NCBI GenBank assembly: GCA_902794405.1
Contig: CADBHI010000035.1
Location: 1 to 33,159, forward strand
Direction: 5' to 3'
Source of the DNA: an uncultured Prevotellaceae bacterium
Lineage (GTDB): Bacteria > Bacteroidota > Bacteroidia > Bacteroidales > Bacteroidaceae
DNA length: 33,159 nucleotides
Position numbers and translations under genes: made by a program. This document shows, in pieces, positions 8,581-17,016 of the stretch (position 1 is the stretch's first letter; each line of letters opens with the position of its first letter). The notes under the pieces were generated by a model. The model was not told the origin of the DNA, ran no database searches, and saw only the letters and a program-made list of their open reading frames with translations.

Positions 8581-10975
8581 TGACTGCAGGTTGCTGTTTC
8601 AGGGGAACGATGATGCGGTTGATCCACTCAGGAACGCCCTTCCGCGGGTTTTTCTCCAACTGCTGCTGCCACTCCTCGTCGGTAAGACGCGGCTGACCTA
8701 TGGGCTGCGTGAACTCACGATAGCTGAGCACGGCACCACGCGTCAGGTACAGGCAGCCATCAAGTTCGACCACTACATAGATTTCGTCGACACCACCCAC
8801 AGCCTCGAAGAGTATCGACTTGTCGGGGTTGTTGTCGGCATTGGCCGTATAGACATCGGCCACGAGGGCCACCTTGCGGTCAGCACCCTGCACATCGCTC
8901 CAGCCCATGAGATACTGGTCGGGCTCACGAATGAGGTCAAGCGAGATGTTCTCGAACGTAGCTCCTATGTACTGCATCTGGTCGTACTCCTCGTCGGTGG
9001 CTTCCTGGCCAGCCAGTTCTTTCTCGCTGACTCGCAACAGGAACTGCAGCTCTTCGCTGATACGCTGTGTAGCGTTGGCTATCTTCTCAGTCATCATGTT
9101 CTGTTCCTTGAGCAGGTTTGCCGTGTTGTCCAACAGTTCGATAGCCTTTTTCCAAAAGGCGGTGTTTGGCTCTACATAGCCCTTCACTACAGGGTCGGGG
9201 GGACCTGCACCACCACACTCAGCACCCATGGGTTGCTTGGCATAGAGGATGGCATCGTGCTTCAGCTCAGCCCATGAGGCCAATGCAGCATTCAAGTCCT
9301 TCAGCTGCCATTCGGGCGTTACCATGAAGTAAGGCAGGTCGGCAGGCTTGTCGGTATTCATCACCTTCAGGGTGTTGAGCCATTGCGTGGCAATGGTCTC
9401 ATTCCAGTCAATCTCCGTCATGCGCTGCTTCATTTTCTTGAGCTGTGAGCCGAAGTCCTTCCATTGCTGCTGCTCGTCGATAAGCACCTGCTCGGCAGCG
9501 CTGACACCCATAGCGGCCATCACGTCGAGTCCCTTGGGAGTGGCGCGCTTTGTGGGCTTCGAGTCGTAGTCGACCATCTCTAACAGCACCTCGGCATCGG
9601 GCTGGTAGCGCTGAGGCATGAGGCATACCTTGTTACGACCTGTACGCTGGAACTTCGGACGGATACGTGTCTGTTTTTCCGCGATTTCATCGACCTTCTC
9701 ACCTAATTCGTTCGGGTCTATTTCACAGGTAGCTATGTCAGAGATAATCTTGTTTACCTGCTCAATGCTCACGTCATCAGGCTGTCCCATGAGGAAGTTC
9801 ATAGGTTCCGTCAGTTTCTTGTAGAGCGTATAGAGTCTGGGGTTGTCATGATCGTCACAGACCTCTACAGCTAAGATATTCGCCTTGAGCATATCGAAAG
9901 GAACGTCTGTTCTGAAGGGTACAGTCTGCAACCACATCATCGTGCGGAAGTAACGCTTCAGATTGTCGTTGCGGGTGTAATGGCCACGAGGACGGAACAG
10001 ACTATATTCAAAAAGTACGTCCGTGTAGCCCAGAAACTCGGAGTTGGCGTTCTCGCTCTTCATTACCCGTTCATATTCGCCCAAAGCATCGGCATCGTTT
10101 TTTGGAGCCTGCTCTTCCAAAAGCGCATTGGCTACCTTGAAATAAGTAACGAGCCATTCTGTGGCGCCTGGCGTGTCGTATAATCCTTCATCTTCGTTCT
10201 CCTTTTCGCGAATCAGCCTTTTCGCAAGTGTTTTTTGCCCTTCCTCGCAGAATTCCTTCAAGAGTGACATCAGCTTCTGCTCCTCGAGTTCGCGCAGCAT
10301 GCAGTCAACGTAGAGGTGATAGAGCTGTAGATAGAGGTCGGTGGTCACAAACGAAGGGAACTGGTTGTAGTCGTTCTTCTCATAGATATGGAACAGCTGT
10401 TCGTGGTTGGCGGGGACAATGGCAAAGCCATTCTGTGCCAACTGCTGGCACAGCTGCGAGTCGAAGTCCTTCAGTTGCCGGGGATTGATGAGGTTGCCGA
10501 CGTTCACACGCTGTCCTTCAGCCACATCGAAGTTCAGCTTCAGCAGTTCGTCCTCGCGCTCCTTCAGCCGTTTCATAAACGCCTGTTCCTCGTCCGAATA
10601 CTTCAAGGCTTCAGTCTCATCGGCAGCCCTGTAGTAGTGGTCGCGCCAAGACTCACCCTCCTTCTCCTTGACATTGCTAAAGTCGAGCGACTCGTCGAAC
10701 TGCCACATCAGCGAGTCGTACCACGTAGTGCTTTCGTAGATGCCACGAACGTAGGCATCCTTGAAGGGGAAACCCTGTCGGGCGGCAGGGGCATTGCGGA
10801 GCACCCGCAGGTCGCCGACGCCAAGGGCCGACACATCCATGTTGTAGTCGATGCTGTCGAGTAGCTTTTCTACGTCAATGTGCGACACGGGCACCGTCAC
10901 CACACTCTGTTTCTGACTGCAGGCAGCCACGAGGGCGGCTGTACAGATGGTCAATAGAAAGGTCTTTGTCTTCAT
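8549..10975 (-). CDS. DUF3160-type large lipoprotein
   Basis: The 808-residue protein has a lipoprotein signal (VAAC, C19 as the lipidated cysteine). The long mostly alpha-helical body, with tracts such as FVTTDLYLQLYHLYVDC and the C-terminal GPPDPVVKGYVEPN stretch, resembles the DUF3160 family as I remember it. No catalytic motif is evident and I do not assign a function. It probably sits in the outer membrane or periplasm. It begins with an ATGA overlap with the upstream small exported protein and runs 32 bases into the CapA gene, so the three form one operon. Confidence 0.75.
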   Translation of the reverse strand: MKTKTFLLTICTAALVAACSQKQSVVTVPVSHIDVEKLLDSIDYNMDVSALGVGDLRVLRNAPAARQGFPFKDAYVRGIYESTTWYDSLMWQFDESLDFSNVKEKEGESWRDHYYRAADETEALKYSDEEQAFMKRLKEREDELLKLNFDVAEGQRVNVGNLINPRQLKDFDSQLCQQLAQNGFAIVPANHEQLFHIYEKNDYNQFPSFVTTDLYLQLYHLYVDCMLRELEEQKLMSLLKEFCEEGQKTLAKRLIREKENEDEGLYDTPGATEWLVTYFKVANALLEEQAPKNDADALGEYERVMKSENANSEFLGYTDVLFEYSLFRPRGHYTRNDNLKRYFRTMMWLQTVPFRTDVPFDMLKANILAVEVCDDHDNPRLYTLYKKLTEPMNFLMGQPDDVSIEQVNKIISDIATCEIDPNELGEKVDEIAEKQTRIRPKFQRTGRNKVCLMPQRYQPDAEVLLEMVDYDSKPTKRATPKGLDVMAAMGVSAAEQVLIDEQQQWKDFGSQLKKMKQRMTEIDWNETIATQWLNTLKVMNTDKPADLPYFMVTPEWQLKDLNAALASWAELKHDAILYAKQPMGAECGGAGPPDPVVKGYVEPNTAFWKKAIELLDNTANLLKEQNMMTEKIANATQRISEELQFLLRVSEKELAGQEATDEEYDQMQYIGATFENISLDLIREPDQYLMGWSDVQGADRKVALVADVYTANADNNPDKSILFEAVGGVDEIYVVVELDGCLYLTRGAVLSYREFTQPIGQPRLTDEEWQQQLEKNPRKGVPEWINRIIVPLKQQPAVNEEVFYSSGC

Positions 10976-11436
10976 TGTTTGAAATATTTGATTGCTGTTT
11001 CCTTGTCTGTTCCTTTGATGATAAATTGCTCGAAGGCCATTCCGAAGCCAGCCCAGCGGTAGTCGGACACCACGTAGAGGCTGTCGGTAGTCGATTCGAG
11101 GGCACGTATCTTGCCGTCAACGAATCTGAAGTCCTCGAGTATGCCGCCCAGCTTTGAACCTAACCACATCGGGCGTACCTTATTATTTACCTGCTTGAAG
11201 ATGAAGAGGCGCCGTCCCTGCTCAGGATAGAAGCGGGTGGACTTAATGACTCCCACCATCGCGTCCTCCTTCCCGTCGCCATCGACATCGCCCGTCTGGA
11301 ACTGATAGACGGGGTAAGGCAGTCGCCAGTCGCTCAGCCAATACAGGCTGTCGTTCTCACGTCGCAGTTCGAATGTCTGCGCCCAGCAACTACAGGCCAG
11401 CGTGGTCGTCAATATCACCAGAAAGTACTTCTTCAT
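10972..11436 (-). CDS. Small exported protein with a calcium-loop-like DxDGDGxxD motif
   Basis: I place the start at 11436, giving 154 residues with a signal peptide (MKKYFLVILTTTLACSCWAQ). The frame is open back to 11571, but the promoter box at 11442-11449 lies inside that extension. A GDVDGDGKED loop resembles calcium-binding loops of FG-GAP/VCBS or dockerin-like repeats, and short beta-strand sequence on either side (DAMVGVIKST) fits a fragment of a beta-propeller blade. Function is unknown. It is the first gene of the operon with the DUF3160 lipoprotein and the CapA-type protein. Confidence 0.7.
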   Translation of the reverse strand: MKKYFLVILTTTLACSCWAQTFELRRENDSLYWLSDWRLPYPVYQFQTGDVDGDGKEDAMVGVIKSTRFYPEQGRRLFIFKQVNNKVRPMWLGSKLGGILEDFRFVDGKIRALESTTDSLYVVSDYRWAGFGMAFEQFIIKGTDKETAIKYFKQ

Positions 11437-11441
11437 GGGCG

Positions 11442-11449
11442 CAAAGATA
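11442..11449 (-). promoter_or_regulatory. -7 box (TATCTTTG) of the DUF3160/CapA operon
   Basis: On the minus strand TATCTTTG ends 6 bases before the ATG at 11436, so the mRNA would have almost no leader. No good -33 TTTG is seen at the expected distance. The box settles the start at 11436. Confidence 0.65.
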
Positions 11450-11523
11450 CGAAAAAAAGTGAAAAGCGAATAGTGAATAGTAAAAAATCTGCTACCGTAG
11501 GCAAGATTATTCAAGTTTTTCCC

Positions 11524-11531
11524 TACCTTTG
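11524..11531 (+). promoter_or_regulatory. -7 box (TACCTTTG) of dgt
   Basis: TACCTTTG fits TAnnTTTG and ends 8 bases before the ATG at 11540, predicting a very short leader. It is divergent from the box at 11442-11449 across a 75-base AT-rich gap. No clear -33 box is visible. Confidence 0.6.
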
Positions 11532-11539
11532 CAATCGTT

Positions 11540-12916
11540 ATGATGAACTGGCAGCAATTAATCAGCAACAAACGGCTCGGACAGGAACGTATCCATCCTG
11601 AGCATCACGATGAAAGTCGGCAGACAAGTGAATCTGAAAGTTCGGGAATCCGTACAGAGTTCAAGCGCGACTATGACCGTCTGATCTTCTCAGCCCCTTT
11701 CAGACGGCTGCAGAACAAGACGCAGGTGTTTCCACTCCCTGGCAGCATCTTCGTACACAACCGCCTTACCCATTCCCTTGAGGTGGCCTGTGTCGGCATG
11801 TCGTTGGGCAACGATGTGGCCCATGCCCTAACAGCCATTAACCCACAACTGAAAGACACTCTCTTTCAGGAGATAGGCCAGATTGTGTCAACCGCCTGTC
11901 TAGCTCACGACATGGGCAACCCGCCTTTTGGCCATAGTGGTGAGAAGGCTGTGCAGACCTTCTTTACAGAAGGTCCTGGCAGCGACCTGCAACGGTTAGT
12001 TAGTCATGAGTTCTGGGACGATATTACACATTTCGAAGGCAACGCCAACGCTTTCCGTCTGCTCACCCATCAGTTTGAAGGGCGCCGTCAGGGAGGCTTT
12101 GTCATGACTTACGCCACGCTGGCCAGTATTGTCAAGTACCCCTACTCTTCCTCTGCTGCCTCTAAAAAGGGGAAGTTCGGCTTCTTTTGCTCAGAGCGGC
12201 CTTACTACCAGCGCATTGCCGAGGAGCTGGGCATCCCTTGTATTTCAAAGCCAGGAGAGCCGCTGAAATACATGCGCCATCCGTTGGTATATCTCGTTGA
12301 GGCTGCCGACGACATCTGCTATGAAATCATGGACTTGGAGGATGCTCATAAGCTGAAACTGCTTTCCTACGAGGAGATTGCGGCGTTGTTGCTCGACTTC
12401 TTCGATGAGGCAAGCCAGCAGCACATCAGACAGCGCATCATCGATGAGGGGCTTACCGACGACAATGAAAAGGTGGTCTACCTCAGGGCTTGTGTCATCG
12501 GGCGCTTGGAACACGAATGTGTCAGGATATTCATTGACCACGAGCAGGAGATTCTTAGCGGCACCTTCGAGGGCAGTCTTGTCGACCATCTGCCTCCCCA
12601 ACAGTCAGAAGCCTACCGCAAGTGTGCCGAACTGTCTTTACAGCGCATCTACCGCAGTAAAGTGGTGCTCGATGTCGAACTGTCCGGTTATAAAATCATG
12701 GAGACCCTGATGAAGCAGATGGTGGAGGCCATCATGCATCCTGACCGCTATTATTCCCAGCAGCTCATTGGCCGTGTCAGCAGTCAGTATGCCATTCATA
12801 GCCCAGACTTCGAAACCCGCCTCATGGCTGTCATCGACTATATCTCAGGCATGACCGACGTCTATGCCCTTGATGTCTACCAGAAGATTAACGGTATTTC
12901 GTTGCCTATCGTGTAA
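11540..12916 (+). CDS. dgt: Deoxyguanosinetriphosphate triphosphohydrolase
   Basis: The 458-residue HD-superfamily enzyme hydrolyses dGTP (and often other dNTPs) to the nucleoside and triphosphate, tuning dNTP pools. The metal site is visible: H78 in RLTHSLEVA, H123-D124 in CLAHDMGNPPFGH, then H132. FRRLQNKTQVFP at 54-65 is the conserved substrate-side motif and RTEFKRDYDRLIFS precedes it. The length matches the family. Two ATG codons are adjacent at 11540 and 11543 and either could serve. The gene is monocistronic and converges on comF with a 9-base gap. Confidence 0.95.
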   Translation: MMNWQQLISNKRLGQERIHPEHHDESRQTSESESSGIRTEFKRDYDRLIFSAPFRRLQNKTQVFPLPGSIFVHNRLTHSLEVACVGMSLGNDVAHALTAINPQLKDTLFQEIGQIVSTACLAHDMGNPPFGHSGEKAVQTFFTEGPGSDLQRLVSHEFWDDITHFEGNANAFRLLTHQFEGRRQGGFVMTYATLASIVKYPYSSSAASKKGKFGFFCSERPYYQRIAEELGIPCISKPGEPLKYMRHPLVYLVEAADDICYEIMDLEDAHKLKLLSYEEIAALLLDFFDEASQQHIRQRIIDEGLTDDNEKVVYLRACVIGRLEHECVRIFIDHEQEILSGTFEGSLVDHLPPQQSEAYRKCAELSLQRIYRSKVVLDVELSGYKIMETLMKQMVEAIMHPDRYYSQQLIGRVSSQYAIHSPDFETRLMAVIDYISGMTDVYALDVYQKINGISLPIV

Positions 12917-12925
12917 TATGGCTTC

Positions 12926-13633
12926 TCAGATCGCCTTTACAAAGCCAAGGGACAGTAGGCTCAGCCTGACGTTGTTGGCCTTTAATAGTTCTTGTGCACA
13001 AGAGGTCATGGTGGCACCAGTGGTGATCACGTCATCGACAAGCAGCACGTGACGCCCCTCGATGAGGGTTGCATCTTTCAATTGAAAGACGCCGTCGACG
13101 TTCTCCCGACGATCTGTATGTCCTAAATGCGTCTGTGTCTTGTTGAATCGCAAGCGTCGGATGGCGTTGCGGGCAACAGGAATGCCGGTCATATTGCTGA
13201 TGCCTCGGGCCAACTCTAAACTTTGGTTGTAGCCCCGCCAGAACTGTCGGCTTCGGGAAAGGGGCACAGGCACTATCACGTCAATACCCTCGAAGAAGCC
13301 CGCTTCGCTAAACTCACAGGCTATCATGCGCCCCATGACGTTGCCTATTTCCGGATGGTCGTGGTATTTCAGGTCGTAGAGGATGTTGGCCGTCTGGGAA
13401 CCTGCCTCGTAATAGAACAATGCGGCGGCCCGTTCCACGGGTATGATGCCCCAAAACAACCGTGCCAGCATATTGTCGAGAGGCTGCTGGCAGAAGTTTG
13501 TCCTCGGCAGATGCAGGTTACAGGCGGCGCAAATCACCTGCTCTGACACAGACAACCGATGGTGACACACAACGCAGAAGCGAGGGGCCACGACATCGAG
13601 CAGATGGTGTATGAAGCTAATCCTCTTCATCAC
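12926..13633 (-). CDS. comF: ComF family phosphoribosyltransferase-like protein
   Basis: The 235-residue protein has an N-terminal zinc-ribbon (C20, C23, C35, C38) and a type I phosphoribosyltransferase domain with the PRPP loop VLLVDDVITTGAT at about 197-209 and the family motif FWRGYNQSLELA. ComF proteins are needed for DNA uptake in several bacteria, where they act in the cytoplasm on incoming single strands; their enzymatic role is unclear. The start overlaps the end of recX by 17 bases, making it the last gene of the GH51-prmC-recX-comF operon. The second codon is also Met (13630), an alternative start. Confidence 0.9.
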   Translation of the reverse strand: MMKRISFIHHLLDVVAPRFCVVCHHRLSVSEQVICAACNLHLPRTNFCQQPLDNMLARLFWGIIPVERAAALFYYEAGSQTANILYDLKYHDHPEIGNVMGRMIACEFSEAGFFEGIDVIVPVPLSRSRQFWRGYNQSLELARGISNMTGIPVARNAIRRLRFNKTQTHLGHTDRRENVDGVFQLKDATLIEGRHVLLVDDVITTGATMTSCAQELLKANNVRLSLLSLGFVKAI

Positions 13634-14102
13634 TCATTTCGTCAATGTCACCATCAATGCATTGGCGTATGATATCATAGGTGAAGCCGCGCTGTAGGGC
13701 AAACTTCACTAATTTCTGGTTCCGTTCGTAGTCGGTGCCGCCCTTCAGGGTCTTCTGCTTCTGCTTCAATAACGGACGGAGCACGCTGAGGTATTCGTCA
13801 TCATCCACCTCATTGAGGATTTGCTCACGGATGTCCTTGTCAATGTGTTTCTGCCACAGCGCCTGTTCCACCTTGCGACGGCCCCATTTGTTGTAGCGTA
13901 TCTTGTCGCGGACGAAGGCTTGGGTATAGCGCTCGTCGTCCACGTAGCGTTCGCTGACAAGGCGTTGCATGACGCGGGCTTGGGCCTCGTCGCTCATACC
14001 CCAGCGGCGCATTTTCTCTGTCAGTTCATACTGACAATGCTCGGCTCGTGCACAGAGCTGTGCTAATTGCAGGTAGGCACCCTGCTCTGAAACTTCTTTC
14101 AT
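13617..14102 (-). CDS. recX: Regulatory protein RecX
   Basis: The 161-residue protein is all-helical and made of RecX three-helix repeats. The conserved core RLVSERYVDDERYTQAFVRD and the following NKWGRRKVEQAL are clear. RecX binds RecA filaments and limits their growth. The length is normal for Bacteroidetes. Its ATG overlaps the prmC stop (ATGA) and its end overlaps comF, so it sits between a translation gene and a DNA-uptake gene instead of next to recA. The tail is strongly acidic (DGDIDEMSDEED). Confidence 0.88.
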   Translation of the reverse strand: MKEVSEQGAYLQLAQLCARAEHCQYELTEKMRRWGMSDEAQARVMQRLVSERYVDDERYTQAFVRDKIRYNKWGRRKVEQALWQKHIDKDIREQILNEVDDDEYLSVLRPLLKQKQKTLKGGTDYERNQKLVKFALQRGFTYDIIRQCIDGDIDEMSDEED

Positions 14103-14938
14103 GGTCTTACTGCTTTAATCATTCTCTGTTTGCCATACTGGTCGTTGCGTACTTCAATGTCTGTCAGCCCACTATCCTGCAGCAGCCCTACAAGGTTGTC
14201 GGCATACATCGGATTAATCTCAAGGTAAAGCTGCCCCCCGGGAGTCAACGTCATGACGCTGTACCTGGCAATAGCACGATAGAACATCAGCGGGTCATCG
14301 TCGGGCACGAAGAGTGCCAACGACGGCTCGTGGTCCAGCACGTGATGCTCCATCTGCTCCTTCTCCCGCTCACAGACGTAGGGCGGATTGCTGACGATGA
14401 TGTCCCATCGGTTGGGCTCATCTTTCGAGAGCGTCAATATGTCCATCAACTCGAAGTGAACGTCAGCGCCGAGTGTTTCAGCATTGGCAGAGGCTATACG
14501 AAGTGCCTTGAACGAGATGTCCCACCCAGCAACCTTGGCGTGTGGCCGTTCGACAGCTAACGTACAGGCTATGCAGCCGCTGCCTGTCCCAATGTCGAGT
14601 ATGCGTTCCACCCACCCTTCAGCCACGGTTGAGAGGCACCACTGGCAGAGTTCTTCCGTTTCGGGTCTCGGAATGAGAACGCCTGGTCCCACATGGAACT
14701 GGCGTCCGCAGAAATAGGCTACGCCAACGACATACTGTACTGGCTCGCCCTGCTCCAGTCGCGCCATGATGCGCTCCAATTCCGCCTGGTCGTCAGCCGA
14801 CAGGGCCGACACCCTGTCGCAGAGGATGTCGGCCCATGATAGATTGAAGCGTACGTCAAGCACCCAGCGGACAATAGCTTTCGCCTCGTCAGCATCATAT
14901 CGCTTTGTCAGCCGGTGCCAGCAGTTTTCGTAACTCAC
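14099..14938 (-). CDS. prmC: Peptide chain release factor N5-glutamine methyltransferase
   Basis: The 279-residue SAM-dependent methyltransferase modifies the glutamine of the GGQ motif in release factors RF1 and RF2. The SAM-binding loop DIGTGSGC is at 115-122, the catalytic NPPY at 184-187, and LIPRPETEEL at 88-97 is the PrmC hallmark that separates it from other N6 methyltransferases. The start codon is GTG, which overlaps the GH51 stop (GTGA at 14935-14938), indicating translational coupling to a carbohydrate enzyme. Confidence 0.94.
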   Translation of the reverse strand: MSYENCWHRLTKRYDADEAKAIVRWVLDVRFNLSWADILCDRVSALSADDQAELERIMARLEQGEPVQYVVGVAYFCGRQFHVGPGVLIPRPETEELCQWCLSTVAEGWVERILDIGTGSGCIACTLAVERPHAKVAGWDISFKALRIASANAETLGADVHFELMDILTLSKDEPNRWDIIVSNPPYVCEREKEQMEHHVLDHEPSLALFVPDDDPLMFYRAIARYSVMTLTPGGQLYLEINPMYADNLVGLLQDSGLTDIEVRNDQYGKQRMIKAVRP

Positions 14939-16947
14939 AGCTGATATTCGAACATGACCATCGAGTAAGGAGGCAGGTCGACGTCGAACTTCTTCTGAGC
15001 CTTGATGGTCTCCGTCTTTGGAGCGATGGGCTGCTGGTCGAAGTTGTTCTCGGCATCTTTAGCTCCTGTGAGCACCGTCTTTGTACCAGTCTTCTTCAGC
15101 GGGAAGCGGCTCAGGTTGATGTTGGCCTCCTTCTCCTCGTCAGTGGCGTTCACCAGCTTGACAAAGAGCTTGCGGGTCTTGGCATTGAGGATGACCGACT
15201 GTCCGTAGTGGACGTCCACCTGGGGCTGCACCACACCAGCGGCATCGCCCTCGAACTTCACGCAGTCGCCGTAGAAATACTGGCCGGCCGACTTACCGAA
15301 CATCTGCTGCACATAGTAGCTGCAGGTGAGGAACGGACGCTCGTTGTCGAAGTAGATGAGGTCGGGATTCCAGTTGGTGGCATTCTTACGGGCAAAGAGC
15401 GGAGCGTAGCTGGTCATGCAGACCACGTCGCCATTGCGCTCAACGTGGAGCAGGTAGAGACCCTCGGCCAGGGCGTCGATCAGCTTCTTGTCCTTGGCGG
15501 CATACTCACCTAAGTAGACCTTCGTCTTGCGGTCGCGGGGGTAGCTGTCGTACTGACGCTTGCTCAGGAAGTAGGTGTTGGGCTCATAGTAGTGCTCATC
15601 GATGATGGGCATGCCCAGTTCCTCGGCCAGCTTCCAGCCGTTCTCAAAGTCGGGATTCTCTGCATGAGAGCCAGGACCGGCGGTACCTACGATGACAATC
15701 TCGGGATGAGCCTTCGTCACGCGTTCATATATATACTTAAAGCGCTCAGCAAACTCAGGCGAAATCTTCTCCTCGTTGCCCAGACCTAAGTACTTCAGAC
15801 CAAAGGGCTTCGGATGGCCTGCGTCGGCACGCATCTTGGCCCACTTCGAGGTGGCGGGGTCGCCATTTGCCCATTCAATCAGGTCAAGGGCATCCTGCAC
15901 CCACTCGTCCATCTCGCTCATGGGCACCACGTCCTGAGCCTGGGTCGGCCACATGTTCCAACCGCCATTGGTACCCTGACAGCTGACGCCGCAAGGCAGG
16001 ATGGGCACGGGCTGCATGCCAAGGTCTTCGCAGAACTGGAAGTACTCATAGTAGCCCAGTCCCATGCTCTGGTGGTAGCCCCAGGTGTTCTTCAGGCCCT
16101 TACGCTGTTCCTTCGGGCCGATGGTGGTCTTCCAGCGGTAGGTATCCCAGAAACCGTCACCACCGCCATGCACGACACAGCCGCCGGGGAAGCGCATGAA
16201 CTTTGGCTGCAGGTCGGCCAGTGCCTGGGCAAGGTCCTTACGCAGACCGTGACCCTTGTAGGTGTCCTGAGGCATCAGCGAGAACTGGTCTACATCGAGG
16301 TCGCCCACGGTGAGTATCAGGATCTGAAGGTTGGCGTTCTGGCAGTCCTCGGTGGGAGTGAGCACGGCCTCGTACTTCTGCCATGAGGTGCTGCTTACAT
16401 CGAAAGTGGTCTCGGCCAGTGCCGTGGGCTCAGCGCCCCAGCCCTGACCAGGCTTTGCAATAACGACACGCACCTGCTTGGCACCGCCGATGTTGCGGAA
16501 GAATGCCGAGAAGTCGTACTTGGCACCAGCCTTCACCGAGATGCCGTCGAAACCGTCGTTCTGCAATCCGTAGCCCTTCCAGCCCTTGTAGTCGTGGAAC
16601 TCCCGGGTGCGCTCGGCGTGCAGACGCATGTAGGTGGGGTTATTGGCATTCAGCGGATTGTCCATGCGCACCTGCATGGTACCTAACGAGTGGCCCGGAC
16701 GAGCCTGACGCCACGCGGTGCCAGGGCCCCAGCCGTCTCTCTCGGCAGGACTGAATTCAAACGAGCCGTTCTGCAAAAGCTCGGCATAGAGGCCGCCGTC
16801 GGCACTCGACGAGATGTCCTCGAAGAAGATGCCGATGAGTTCATCACTAATCACCTTGCCGCCCTTGGGAGCAGTCATGGGTTTCTGGGCATTCAGACCC
16901 AGAGTGGCTGCCGCAAGAAAGGCAGCGAGAATTGTACGTCTTTTCAT
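14935..16947 (-). CDS. GH51 alpha-L-arabinofuranosidase, exported
   Basis: The 670-residue enzyme removes terminal arabinofuranose from arabinan or arabinoxylan. A signal peptide covers residues 1-20. An N-terminal beta-rich region with a CBM4-like segment (about 60-225) precedes the (beta/alpha)8 barrel. The acid/base E392 lies in GLGNEE and the nucleophile E481 in VYLGEYA; MRFPGGC at 251-257 is typical of GH51. A C-terminal beta-sandwich ends the protein. It has its own promoter and is the first gene of an operon with prmC, recX and comF. The CE1 esterase gene lies just upstream on the same strand, which fits joint work on feruloylated or acetylated arabinoxylan. Confidence 0.93.
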   Translation of the reverse strand: MKRRTILAAFLAAATLGLNAQKPMTAPKGGKVISDELIGIFFEDISSSADGGLYAELLQNGSFEFSPAERDGWGPGTAWRQARPGHSLGTMQVRMDNPLNANNPTYMRLHAERTREFHDYKGWKGYGLQNDGFDGISVKAGAKYDFSAFFRNIGGAKQVRVVIAKPGQGWGAEPTALAETTFDVSSTSWQKYEAVLTPTEDCQNANLQILILTVGDLDVDQFSLMPQDTYKGHGLRKDLAQALADLQPKFMRFPGGCVVHGGGDGFWDTYRWKTTIGPKEQRKGLKNTWGYHQSMGLGYYEYFQFCEDLGMQPVPILPCGVSCQGTNGGWNMWPTQAQDVVPMSEMDEWVQDALDLIEWANGDPATSKWAKMRADAGHPKPFGLKYLGLGNEEKISPEFAERFKYIYERVTKAHPEIVIVGTAGPGSHAENPDFENGWKLAEELGMPIIDEHYYEPNTYFLSKRQYDSYPRDRKTKVYLGEYAAKDKKLIDALAEGLYLLHVERNGDVVCMTSYAPLFARKNATNWNPDLIYFDNERPFLTCSYYVQQMFGKSAGQYFYGDCVKFEGDAAGVVQPQVDVHYGQSVILNAKTRKLFVKLVNATDEEKEANINLSRFPLKKTGTKTVLTGAKDAENNFDQQPIAPKTETIKAQKKFDVDLPPYSMVMFEYQL

Positions 16948-16980
16948 CTTTGTTTTTTTACGTTTTGGTTAGTTTGGGCA

Positions 16981-16988
16981 CAAAGGTA
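16981..16988 (-). promoter_or_regulatory. -7 box (TACCTTTG) of the GH51-prmC-recX-comF operon
   Basis: CAAAGGTA on the plus strand reads TACCTTTG on the minus strand, 33 bases upstream of the GH51 ATG at 16947. It lies between the CE1 stop (17017) and the GH51 start, so GH51 can be transcribed separately from the esterase. Confidence 0.65.
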
Positions 16989-17016
16989 CGAAAAAAAAAC
17001 AATAAAACGACGATTC

